64,000 nt of DNA from assembly GCF_009724245.1 (NCBI RefSeq), contig NZ_WNNK01000021.1, positions 62,001 to 126,000 of the forward strand, written 5' to 3'. Source of the stretch: Pseudomonas spelaei (GTDB lineage: Bacteria > Pseudomonadota > Gammaproteobacteria > Pseudomonadales > Pseudomonadaceae). The position numbers and the translations under genes are program-made. The number at the start of each line of letters is the position of its first letter. Position 1 is the first letter of the stretch. Shown here piece after piece: positions 1 through 8,201 of this stretch. The notes beneath the pieces were generated by a model. The model was not told the DNA's origin and ran no database searches. It worked only from the letters and a program-made list of their open reading frames with translations.

Positions 1-1
1 A

Positions 2-2470
2 CTGGGCAAAACCGGCCAGTACCGTCAACTCACCAACGTAGCGGACGGTACCAGCTCCCAGGATGCCGTGACGTTGCGCCAACTGACCGGCGCAATCGGC
101 TCGATCAGCGCCACCGGCACCATGTACTTCCATGCCAACTCGACTAACCCGCAAGACTCCCTGTCCGTAGGGCAAGAGTCGATTGCCGTAGGCCCGGCCA
201 CCGTGGTCAACGGTGATAACGGTATCGGTATCGGTAACCAGGCCACCGTCGGCCAGGCGGCCCCTGGCGGCATCGCGATGGGTCGCAATACCCAGGTGCT
301 GCTGGCCTCCGGCATTGCCATCGGCTCCGAGGCCCAAGCCCAGGGTGAACAGTCGCTGGCACTCGGTGCCGGTGCGGTGGCCAGTCAAGCCACCAGCATC
401 GCGCTGGGGTCAAGCTCGGTCACCACGGTCGGTGCCCAGAACGGCTACACCGCTTATGGCCTCAGCGCTCCGCAAACGTCGGTTGGCGAATTGGGGATTG
501 GGACCGCACTGGGTGATCGCAAGATCACCGGCGTGGCCGGCGGCTCAGCGCCGAACGATGCGGTGAATGTGGCACAACTGACAACCGTCGGTGATCGGGT
601 AACGCAGAACACCACCAGCATCACCAACCTCGGCGGGCGGGTCACCACCATCGAGGGCGACATCACCAACATCACCAACGGTGCGGGCATCAAGTACTTC
701 CACGCCAATTCGACCAGCGCGGACTCCCAGGCGGTAGGCCAGGAAGCCGTCGCCGTGGGTGGCGGTACCGTGGTCAGTGGTGACAACGGTATCGGTATCG
801 GGAACCAGGCCACCGTCGACCAGGCCGCGCCGGATGGTATTGCGATTGGTCGCAACAGCAAGGTGTTGGCGACTTCCGGTATTGCTCTTGGCGTCGATGC
901 CCAGGCTCAAGGCGCACAGTCGCTGGCACTCGGCGCCGGCGCGGTGGCCAGTCAGGCCACCAGCATCGCGCTGGGTTCCAATTCGGTCACTACGGTCGGC
1001 GCCCAGAGCGGCTACACCGCTTATGGCCTGACCGCACCGCAGACTTCGGTCGGCGAATTGGGTATTGGCACCGCAGCGGGTAATCGCAAGATCACCGGCG
1101 TGGCGGCCGGCTCGGCGCCGAACGATGCGGTGAACGTGGAGCAACTGACGGCGGTGGGTGACCAGGTGGCGCAAAACACCACCAGCATCACCAACCTCGG
1201 CGGGCGAGTCACCACCATTGAGGGCAACATCAACAACATCACCAACGGCGGTGGCGTGAAGTACTTCCACGCCAACTCCACCCAGGCTGACTCGGTGGCC
1301 AGTGGCGCGGACTCGGTGGCGATCGGCGGTAACGCCAGTGCTTCGGGTACTGGGGCGGTGGCTTCGGGCAACGGCGCGAAAGCTTCGGGCACAGGCTCGG
1401 TGGCTTCCGGCAACGGTGCCCAGGCATCCGGCGCCGGGGCGGTGGCGGTTGGTAATGGCGCCACGGCCAGCGCCGATGGCAGCGTAGCCGTTGGCCAAGG
1501 CTCCAGCGATGGCGGCCGCGGCGCGGAGAACTACACCGGTAAATACTCCAACGCCAGCAACGCCAGTGTAGGCACGGTTTCGGTGGGCAATGCCGCCACG
1601 GGCCAGACCCGCACCCTCAGCAACGTTGCCGATGGCCGCCAGGCCACCGATGCGGTCAACGTGCGGCAACTCGATGGCGCGGTAGCCGAGTCCAAGCAGT
1701 ACACCGACGACTCGCTGAAAACCGTCAACAACAACATTAGCAACGTCACCGGCGCCATCACTGCCGTGGATAACCGTGTGACTCAGGTAGAAAGCAATGT
1801 CACCAAGGTACAGAACGGCACCGACGGCATGTTCCAGGTGAACAACACCAGCGCTGGCGCCAAGCCTTCCGCTACCGGTACCAATGCGGTGGCCGGCGGT
1901 GTCGGTTCGGTGGCTTCCGGCAACAACAGCGCAGCGGTCGGCACCAATGCCAAGGCCTCCGGAGCCAATTCGGTGGCCATGGGTAACGGCGCCAGCGCCA
2001 CGGGGAGCAACAGCACGGCCCTGGGCGCCAACTCGGTGGCGGATCGTGATAACAGTGTCTCGGTCGGTGCCAAGGGCAGTGAACGGCAGATCACCAATGT
2101 GGCCGCAGCCACCCAGGGCACTGACGCGGTGAACTTCGATCAGCTCAATAAAAGCGTGTCGAACGTCACCAACAACGTTAACGCCTACACTGACCAGCGT
2201 TACTCCGAACTCAAGCGCGACCTGAAGAAACAGGACGACACCTTGAGCGCGGGCATCGCCGGCGCCATGGCCATGGCGAGCCTGCCACAACCTTACTCAC
2301 CAGGAGCGAGCATGACGTCCATCGCAGCCGCCAACTATCGCGGGCAATCAGCGCTGTCGTTTGGCGTGTCGAGAATCTCCGATAACGGCCGCTGGGTCAG
2401 CAAACTCCAGGCCACCACCAACACCCAGGGCGATGCGGGCATCGGCGTTGGCGTCGGCTACCAGTGGTAA
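2..2470 (+). CDS. YadA-like trimeric autotransporter adhesin (5' end outside window)
   Basis: The reading frame is open from the first bases, so this is the C-terminal ~820 residues of a longer surface adhesin. The protein is built of left-handed-roll head repeats (many variants of S-x-A-x-G-x-x-A) alternating with neck motifs of the form DAVN-x-x-QL, seen at least five times. It ends in a short coiled-coil stalk (SELKRDLKKQDDTLSAG) and a YadA-type membrane anchor finishing in GVGYQW. Such proteins trimerise, and the C-terminal barrel puts the head and stalk on the cell surface for adhesion or biofilm formation. Two head modules are near-identical tandem copies of about 190 residues, and a third begins the same way and then diverges. 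A strong hairpin terminator follows. Family assignment is secure; the ligand and total length cannot be seen. Confidence 0.93.
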   Translation: MGKTGQYRQLTNVADGTSSQDAVTLRQLTGAIGSISATGTMYFHANSTNPQDSLSVGQESIAVGPATVVNGDNGIGIGNQATVGQAAPGGIAMGRNTQVLLASGIAIGSEAQAQGEQSLALGAGAVASQATSIALGSSSVTTVGAQNGYTAYGLSAPQTSVGELGIGTALGDRKITGVAGGSAPNDAVNVAQLTTVGDRVTQNTTSITNLGGRVTTIEGDITNITNGAGIKYFHANSTSADSQAVGQEAVAVGGGTVVSGDNGIGIGNQATVDQAAPDGIAIGRNSKVLATSGIALGVDAQAQGAQSLALGAGAVASQATSIALGSNSVTTVGAQSGYTAYGLTAPQTSVGELGIGTAAGNRKITGVAAGSAPNDAVNVEQLTAVGDQVAQNTTSITNLGGRVTTIEGNINNITNGGGVKYFHANSTQADSVASGADSVAIGGNASASGTGAVASGNGAKASGTGSVASGNGAQASGAGAVAVGNGATASADGSVAVGQGSSDGGRGAENYTGKYSNASNASVGTVSVGNAATGQTRTLSNVADGRQATDAVNVRQLDGAVAESKQYTDDSLKTVNNNISNVTGAITAVDNRVTQVESNVTKVQNGTDGMFQVNNTSAGAKPSATGTNAVAGGVGSVASGNNSAAVGTNAKASGANSVAMGNGASATGSNSTALGANSVADRDNSVSVGAKGSERQITNVAAATQGTDAVNFDQLNKSVSNVTNNVNAYTDQRYSELKRDLKKQDDTLSAGIAGAMAMASLPQPYSPGASMTSIAAANYRGQSALSFGVSRISDNGRWVSKLQATTNTQGDAGIGVGVGYQW
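125..1261 (+). repeat. Tandem ~570 bp duplication inside the adhesin head
   Basis: Two consecutive in-frame units (125-694 and 695-1261) each begin with the codons for YFHANST and end just before the next YFHANS at 1262. They share long identical DNA stretches, including the SQATSIALGS and GYTAYGL segments. The unit carries a full head plus neck. Copy number could vary by recombination. Confidence 0.85.
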
Positions 2471-2497
2471 GTAAGTGCGTTGTTTAGTACCTGACGA

Positions 2498-2526
2498 ACA
2501 GGCTGCACCCGTGCAGCCTGTCTTTA
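2498..2526 (+). terminator. Rho-independent terminator after the adhesin gene
   Basis: An 11 bp perfect stem (ACAGGCTGCAC paired with GTGCAGCCTGT) with a 2-base loop is followed by a short T-rich stretch, 27 bases after the adhesin stop codon. Confidence 0.75.
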
Positions 2527-2553
2527 TCCACATCAGCACAAGGCTAATGCCCT

Positions 2554-3396
2554 ATGTCGTTGTTCAAGATTTCTGGATGGATCCTCCCCCTGGTGTTGCT
2601 GGCCGGCTGCGATAACAGCGCTCACACCGTCGCTGCAAAAACCTCCCAAGGCGTAGCACTGCCGGCACTCCCGATTATTCAGGGTGCCGTCATGGCGCTG
2701 GTGCCCATGCCGGATGGTCAGCGCAATGAATTGATGATGAACCAGGTCTGTGCATTGGCACGGGGCGAAAGCACTCAGCAGCAAGTCGCTCAAAACCTTT
2801 TGCAGCAAGGCATTGACCTGAGCCGGGTGCCTCAACAAGGCCACCCGCTGTCATTACTGGTTGATCCGGATAGGTCACGACGCGCCACCGCGTGTGCGGC
2901 CTACATCGCCACCTCAGTGATGATGCTGCCAAAAACCGCCGAGTTCATGGTGGAGGCAACCACCGCACCCGTTTCGGGCAAGAAAAAGCTGAACGTCGAC
3001 CCGCAAAAACTTAACTATTTCCTCGGCGTACAATTGGCGGTCGCCAAGGCGGATGCTGATTTCTTCGCGCTGATAGCCACCCGATTGGAGAAGACTCCAG
3101 GCCTGACGCTGGAGCAATACACTCAGCAGGCCAAAACCCAGTTCGCCGACATCGCCCCCCTGTATCTGCAACGGGTCAAGGACCTCTATGCACAGGGGCA
3201 GAATGTCCAGTACACGCTGGTTGAGTATTCCGATAGCGACTTCAAGTTCACCAGCAATAACGGCTATCTTTTTGAGTTCGGATACGATGGGCTGAACCTG
3301 AGCTTCAACCGAACACCTTGGTACGGCGCGGGCCATTTGCTGGGTAAACCTTACCTGCTGGATGTCGATTACTTTGCCAATCTTCCGGTTAAATGA
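2554..3396 (+). CDS. Hypothetical lipoprotein
   Basis: 280 residues. The N-terminus is a lipoprotein signal: a short hydrophobic stretch followed by the lipobox L-A-G-C with Cys at about residue 19, so the mature protein should be lipid-anchored in the envelope. The rest is soluble and mostly helical, with no catalytic motif I recognise. It lies after the adhesin terminator and is probably transcribed on its own. Its 3' end overlaps the convergent monooxygenase gene by 28 bases. The function is unknown to me. Confidence 0.75.
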   Translation: MSLFKISGWILPLVLLAGCDNSAHTVAAKTSQGVALPALPIIQGAVMALVPMPDGQRNELMMNQVCALARGESTQQQVAQNLLQQGIDLSRVPQQGHPLSLLVDPDRSRRATACAAYIATSVMMLPKTAEFMVEATTAPVSGKKKLNVDPQKLNYFLGVQLAVAKADADFFALIATRLEKTPGLTLEQYTQQAKTQFADIAPLYLQRVKDLYAQGQNVQYTLVEYSDSDFKFTSNNGYLFEFGYDGLNLSFNRTPWYGAGHLLGKPYLLDVDYFANLPVK

Positions 3397-4898
3397 CGCG
3401 GTTTACCGAACCATCGTGCTGCTGCCTCGGCCGCTGTCTCAAGGTCAATACTCGCCTCACCCACCCAGGCGACAATGCCATCCGGCCGTACAAGCACAGC
3501 ACGTAAACCAAGCCGTTCCCTGGCATCCACCGCGACATAGGCAAGCCGATCACTCCAGCAGCTTGCCAGCGCTTGAAGCGGCGCACAGCTGTCGAAGTCC
3601 AACAACAGCCCTCTCCCCTCCCTCAGCCGTTCGCCCAACTTCGTCCCGTCCGCCAGCGCGAAGTCCGGCGCGCTACGACCCACCAGCGGGTGGTGGCTGC
3701 CCAGGTCGTAGCGCAAGGAAATGCCCCACACACGCTCGGCGAAATAAGTGGCGCCATCGCGCGTGTCGATGAGGTCACGGATGATGGCTTCGAGCGCGCG
3801 CGAGTGCCGGCTCGGCCGCATCAACGAGACCTGGGCGCGTGACCAGTCAAGGACCTGCGCGCCCACCGGATGCCGCTCGCTTGAATAGCTGTCCAACAGG
3901 CCCTCCGGCGCGTCGCCACGCAGGGTTGCTGTCAGCTTCCAGCCCAGGTTCATCGCGTCGCCAAACCCGAGATTGAGCCCCTGGCCACCCAAGGGGGAAT
4001 GAATGTGCGCAGCGTCCCCGGCGAGCAGCACCCGCCCTTTGCGGTACGCCGTCACCTGATAAGCGCGATCAGTCCAGGTGCTGGCCTGCTTGAGCGCCGT
4101 CAGGGTGACGTCGACACCCGCGACATGGCGCAACACCGCCTGCACATGTTCGAGGGTGATCGGCTGCGTTCGGTGGAAAGCACCGCCGTCGAAATCAACC
4201 ATTGCGAGGGTTCCGGGCGGCGTCAGGGAATACATGCCTGTGGGCGTGTAATGGCGGCCTGGGCGGAGTTTCTCGGGGTCGGCCATTTCGACTTGAACGG
4301 AATAACCGGTGAACTCAGGATCGGTGCCAATGAACTCAAAGCCACCGACCTTGCGCACGGTACTGCGACCGCCATCGCACCCCACTAGCCAGCGTGCGCG
4401 GAGTTGCTCACCGCCGGCACGGATCATCACGTCTTCGTCCGATTGTTCGAAGTCTTCGACACCCACGCCCCATCTGACCTCGACGCCCATCGCACCTGCA
4501 CGGGCAGCCAAGACAGACTCGATCTGTTCCATATCGGACGCCATATGGGTGACATGGGCGCCTGGCACGTGATAAGGCCATTGCGAGGTGTCGATACGCG
4601 CGTGGTCGAACACGATACCGGCGAAATGGCCCGCCGGTCCGCGTGCCGGTTGCGCACGACTGCCCGAGTCAACTTTCGTGGGTTGCGACATCGCGAGGTC
4701 ATCCAGCAACCCGCGACGGTAAAAGGCCTCGAGGGTGGGCGTCCACAGACCGCGCATACCGAATGGCAGCCGCTTCAACGGCGAATGTGGGCTCTCGGCC
4801 TGCTCCAATACCAACACCGACAGTTTGGCGATGCGCAGTTCACAAGCGAGGAACAAACCAACCGGGCCGGCACCGACAATCACGACGTCATAGATCAC
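3369..4898 (-). CDS. FAD-dependent aromatic monooxygenase (PheA/TfdB family)
   Basis: About 509 residues, a normal length for class A flavoprotein hydroxylases, which use NAD(P)H and O2 to hydroxylate phenolic or polyketide-like aromatics. The N-terminus has the dinucleotide-binding motif VGAGPVGL. A second FAD motif, GDAAHIHSPLGGQGLN, lies in the middle, and the C-terminal ~130 residues look like the thioredoxin-like domain of this family. The start is placed at GTG 4898, which has GAGGAG seven bases upstream; an in-frame GTG at 4904 is too close to that site. There are no catabolic neighbours, so the substrate is open. Confidence 0.85.
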   Translation of the reverse strand: MIYDVVIVGAGPVGLFLACELRIAKLSVLVLEQAESPHSPLKRLPFGMRGLWTPTLEAFYRRGLLDDLAMSQPTKVDSGSRAQPARGPAGHFAGIVFDHARIDTSQWPYHVPGAHVTHMASDMEQIESVLAARAGAMGVEVRWGVGVEDFEQSDEDVMIRAGGEQLRARWLVGCDGGRSTVRKVGGFEFIGTDPEFTGYSVQVEMADPEKLRPGRHYTPTGMYSLTPPGTLAMVDFDGGAFHRTQPITLEHVQAVLRHVAGVDVTLTALKQASTWTDRAYQVTAYRKGRVLLAGDAAHIHSPLGGQGLNLGFGDAMNLGWKLTATLRGDAPEGLLDSYSSERHPVGAQVLDWSRAQVSLMRPSRHSRALEAIIRDLIDTRDGATYFAERVWGISLRYDLGSHHPLVGRSAPDFALADGTKLGERLREGRGLLLDFDSCAPLQALASCWSDRLAYVAVDARERLGLRAVLVRPDGIVAWVGEASIDLETAAEAAARWFGKPRHLTGRLAK

Positions 4899-4929
4899 AG
4901 ACACACTCCTCAAGCGTTTTGGCCGCTGC

Positions 4930-5178
4930 CCCGTGGCGCCACAGAATGCCATCTGCCTGTGGTGCTTGCCCGGGTATTTGAAGGCATCCCTTGCCGAGTT
5001 GCAAAAACTGGGTGGGGCGGGTTGCGTCGTTCTCGGTAACCCTGGCTACTACGGGCGCTTCGGATTCAAGGCCCAGCCAGGCCTTGAGTTACCTGGCGTC
5101 CCAGCGGAATACTTTCAAGCGTTGTCGTTTGCGAGCAGTAGCGTGAGATTTCACGAGGCGTTTGAGGCCACACAATAA
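4930..5178 (+). pseudogene. Remnant of a GNAT N-acetyltransferase
   Basis: Only the C-terminal part of a YhbS-like acetyltransferase remains. The segment LGGAGCVVLGNPGYYGRFGF and the following LPGVPAEYFQALSF match the conserved end of that family. The acetyl-CoA-binding motif (usually Q-x-G-x-G) is missing: the bases just before are degenerate, and no N-terminal half exists because the divergent monooxygenase begins 32 bases upstream. I read this as a 5'-truncated leftover rather than a functional gene. Confidence 0.7.
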
Positions 5179-5276
5179 ACAGCACTGACACCGGGCGCCC
5201 GAAATGGGCGACCGGCTTGCATTCTTCTTCAGTGGCACCCTAGGCTGTCGGCAGTCACCCAAGTGAGCAGTTCCAT

Positions 5277-5858
5277 ATGGACATCGAAAAAATCAAAGGC
5301 CGCCTCGACTTCCTCCGCGAGGCGGAAAAGCTCAAGGACGTACTGCGCTCGGCCCACACCTCGTCCGGCCGTACCGAAAGCACTGCAGAACACAGCTGGC
5401 GCCTGTGCCTGATGGCGATGGTGTTCGAGGATGAACTGGCCGACCTGGACCGTCTGAAAGTGCTCAAGATGTGCGTCATCCACGATTTGGGCGAAGCCAT
5501 TCACGGTGATGTGCCGGCGATTGCGCAAATCCCCGGGCAGAACAAGGGCGAACAGGAGCGAGACGATTTGCTGTTCCTCGCCCGCTCCGTGGATGCACCG
5601 GTGCGCGAAGGCATCCTGTCGCTGTGGGACGAATACGAGCAGGCCTCGTCCCCGGAAGCCTTGGCAGTCAAAGCGTTCGACAAGCTGGAAACCATGCTCC
5701 AGCACAATCAAGGCAACAATCCGCCCGACTTTGATTTTGAATTCAACCTGGATTACGGACGCCGCTATACCAGCCTGCACCCGCTGTTTGCCGCCATGCG
5801 CAAACTGGTGGACGAAGACACACGCCGGAATCTGGAGGCCGGGCTTCAACGCTCCTGA
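5277..5858 (+). CDS. HD-domain nucleotidase (YfbR/HDDC2-like)
   Basis: 193 residues, typical for the YfbR/HDDC2 metal-dependent phosphohydrolases, which remove the 5'-phosphate from deoxynucleoside monophosphates. The HD metal ligands are visible: EHSWR (about residue 39), the HD pair in VIHDLGEAIHGDVPA, and a distal Asp in KAFDKLE. The gene is cytosolic and monocistronic. Its last 13 bases overlap the convergent DUF6434 gene. The fold is well supported; substrate specificity is inferred from the family. Confidence 0.85.
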   Translation: MDIEKIKGRLDFLREAEKLKDVLRSAHTSSGRTESTAEHSWRLCLMAMVFEDELADLDRLKVLKMCVIHDLGEAIHGDVPAIAQIPGQNKGEQERDDLLFLARSVDAPVREGILSLWDEYEQASSPEALAVKAFDKLETMLQHNQGNNPPDFDFEFNLDYGRRYTSLHPLFAAMRKLVDEDTRRNLEAGLQRS

Positions 5859-6055
5859 CGTTGCTTCCACTCATCAACGACATCGCCCATGGTCTTGGGC
5901 ATGCCGTTGCGGATCCAAGCCATGAAGGCCCGGTCGAACTTGAACGCGGCGCCGCAGTGCTCAAGCATGAATCGGCGTACGTTCTGGGTGTTTTTATAGT
6001 GCCGGGAAACTTCAGTGCTGCGGGTGATCACGTGGCTGTGCCAGTCAAATTCCAT
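5846..6055 (-). CDS. Small DUF6434 protein
   Basis: 69 residues. The sequence has F-D-W-H-S near the start, YKNTQNVRRF in the middle and FMAWIRNGMPKTMGDVVDEW at the end, which I recognise as the uncharacterised DUF6434 domain (often found alone or attached to SAP domains). It is basic with two or three predicted helices and could bind nucleic acid, but that is inference. The ATG at 6055 begins the domain directly. It converges on the HD gene. Confidence 0.75.
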   Translation of the reverse strand: MEFDWHSHVITRSTEVSRHYKNTQNVRRFMLEHCGAAFKFDRAFMAWIRNGMPKTMGDVVDEWKQRQER

Positions 6056-6268
6056 ATATTCTCCAAAAAAACTCAGCGCATGCGAGCCAAGGGCTCATCG
6101 TAAATTTCGTGAGTGAGAGCCTGAAGCCCTTACCTGTTGGCCACGCATCAGAAGCTCATCGCAGGCCACCTCAAAGCATAAATAAACTCCATCCATCTAA
6201 ATGCTGGCATAGAGCCACCTGCTGCACGCACAATAGTGCCCCGAAAAATCAGAACATGGAGTTCTTTT

Positions 6269-6928
6269 ATGAATCGCTCAAGCCTTTCGAATCCCGCCGT
6301 CATCCTCGCCGCAGGCGTGGCTGCCGGCGCTGTCCTATGGGGGATCGCCCAGTTGTTACCGGCGATCGCAGCTTTCTTCGGGATATTGATCCAAGCGATC
6401 GCGGCAGCGGCGGGACTCGCTGTAGCCGTCGCCACGACGGGCTTTGCGACGGCTGGCAGTGTCGCGGCGTGGCTACCGATTGCCGCGACCGTAGGGGTGG
6501 GCGCAGCAGGAGCCGGCGCGACTTATCTAGTCGTTGTGAGGATCATAGAAAAGGGTAAGGAACACCCCTACCAATGGCTGCTCCCAGCACTGACAGCTCT
6601 TGCGGTCTTTTGCGTGGACCTGACCAAAGACCAACTGGTCACTACCGTGCTTGAACGCGCGCTTTACGGGTTGACCACGACCGTCCTTACCATTGCCGGT
6701 GGGTGGTTATTGATGACCCGCCAACTGGCTGTTCGTCTCATCGGTTTCTTGCTGCCTTTCCTGCCCTCGATTGCCATCTGTTTGCTGCTGCTTAAGCAGC
6801 AACATGTAAACGGTGCACTTTCCGATTTCATTGCGTCAGGAAGCGTGGGGGCAATTGGCTTGATGGGGGCCATTTCCATGGCTTTTATAGTCGGCGCACT
6901 AGGATTGCTGTTACCTCATGCAAAGTGA
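6269..6928 (+). CDS. Hypothetical multi-pass membrane protein
   Basis: 219 residues from ATG 6269, which has GGAG eight bases upstream. At least five hydrophobic segments are visible (about residues 8-50, 55-85, 100-125, 145-180 and 190-215), with very Ala/Gly/Val-rich stretches at the N-terminus. No transporter signature is recognisable. It precedes the AT-rich HEPN-motif gene by 144 bases on the same strand but has normal GC content, so the two may not share an origin. The function is unknown. Confidence 0.65.
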   Translation: MNRSSLSNPAVILAAGVAAGAVLWGIAQLLPAIAAFFGILIQAIAAAAGLAVAVATTGFATAGSVAAWLPIAATVGVGAAGAGATYLVVVRIIEKGKEHPYQWLLPALTALAVFCVDLTKDQLVTTVLERALYGLTTTVLTIAGGWLLMTRQLAVRLIGFLLPFLPSIAICLLLLKQQHVNGALSDFIASGSVGAIGLMGAISMAFIVGALGLLLPHAK

Positions 6929-7072
6929 ATGGTAACCAACTTCAGACTTAATCTGGAGCCTGCCTTTCCAGCGAGTGGATCCCTACAAGTGTTATTCGTG
7001 CCACCACATTCACGCGATTAAAAAAGCAAGTTCCAGAAAACTCAATTCACAGCCAACGTCATCAGGTATTAC

Positions 7073-7996
7073 ATGATAAACGCACACATCCCGACTCTTA
7101 GAAAGCCCGCATCAAATTCAAAGGACTGGTACAAAAAATTTCACAACTCCTTTTACATGTCACAACTGACAAACCACCTACTACTTTCATATATGAACAG
7201 CTTCATCGAGCTGACAAAACTAAATCACGCCAGCCAAGAGACAATCGAAGATTTCAAAAGCAGAGGAATTATCCACAAGCATGAACACTTCGATATAAGC
7301 TTTGCAAATCGTGAAAAAATCTATGCAGAGGATGCTAAAGAAGGATTGCAGGAGATCATTAGCAGTTTCAAATCCAAATTCAGAGAAATCGAGCATGTTC
7401 TGATGTGCCAGGGCGTCGGCATCGGTGACTACATGAATCGAGAAATAGATGTAAACCTGGACGACCTGCAAAACTCAGTAGAATCCGACAGTTGGTACGA
7501 GATAACCAAAGGTTTTTTAAATGTATGGGAGTTTATATTTCTATTCAGCATTGCTGAAAGCGCACTAAAAGAAGTGGTAGGAAACAATGAGTACGTGACT
7601 AACGACCTGATCTCAAAAATACTAAAAACTCATCAACCACTCGAAAGCATCATGTTTGAAGAGCACAAAATGAGCAAACCATTCATGATAAGTCTATGGG
7701 ATCTTTTTTGCCGACTGCGCAATGTATACTCTCATACTCATGGCGTTATTTCCGAAGAGAACCGAAAAGCGCTAATCGAAAAATCAACAATCTTTAAAAC
7801 CGAGTTTGAGTCAGCCTACCACGAGGACCTTATACTAAGCTCAATAGTTATTGAAACTGAAGAATTATTCAAACACAGCACTATCACTACTGACAAATTC
7901 TACTTGATCCCCGACAACGAACTTAATATTTTCAGAAATTTTCTTTCCGAGTTCATGTCAGCATTGGATGAACTATTATCCGATAGCAACAGCTAA
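7073..7996 (+). CDS. AT-rich hypothetical protein with a HEPN-type R-x4-H motif
   Basis: 307 residues with a recognisable AGGT ribosome site before ATG 7073. The gene is far more AT-rich than everything around it (AAA, AAT and ATA codons dominate), a sign of recent acquisition. Most of the protein is predicted helical. Near the C-terminal third, LWDLFCRLRNVYSHTHG contains R216-N217-x3-H221, the signature of HEPN ribonuclease domains. A preceding amphipathic helix (WEFIFLFSIAESALKEVV) would fit the first HEPN helix. HEPN proteins act in toxin-antitoxin, abortive-infection and other RNA-cleaving defence systems. The N-terminal ~150 residues match nothing I know. No antitoxin-like partner lies adjacent. 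Confidence 0.6.
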   Translation: MINAHIPTLRKPASNSKDWYKKFHNSFYMSQLTNHLLLSYMNSFIELTKLNHASQETIEDFKSRGIIHKHEHFDISFANREKIYAEDAKEGLQEIISSFKSKFREIEHVLMCQGVGIGDYMNREIDVNLDDLQNSVESDSWYEITKGFLNVWEFIFLFSIAESALKEVVGNNEYVTNDLISKILKTHQPLESIMFEEHKMSKPFMISLWDLFCRLRNVYSHTHGVISEENRKALIEKSTIFKTEFESAYHEDLILSSIVIETEELFKHSTITTDKFYLIPDNELNIFRNFLSEFMSALDELLSDSNS

Positions 7997-8201
7997 ACAT
8001 TTCACGCACTCACTGCGTCGACTACATTTAGACAACCCGGATAGATCTGTTGTTGTAGCCTGTGCAGTTCTGAAGCGGATGCCAGCATACGGTTGCAGCT
8101 GGCACCGTATCCGCCTATGTTTCAAACGACACGTTGACTTGCAACCTGCACTCGCATCCCGCTGTCCATCCCATACGACTGCCCCGTAGCCAGGTGACGA
8201 C

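Noticed and set aside
1302..1500. Short direct repeats around ASGTG / ASGNG codons considered as a minisatellite
   Set aside because: They are the normal head-repeat coding pattern of trimeric autotransporters.
545..2290. A 581-codon minus-strand frame under the adhesin
   Set aside because: Produced by the repeated Ala/Gly/Ser codons of the adhesin; no start signal or homology.
7968..8189. Short frame between the HEPN-motif gene and cystathionine beta-synthase
   Set aside because: No ribosome site and composition like intergenic sequence; most of it lies past the real stop.
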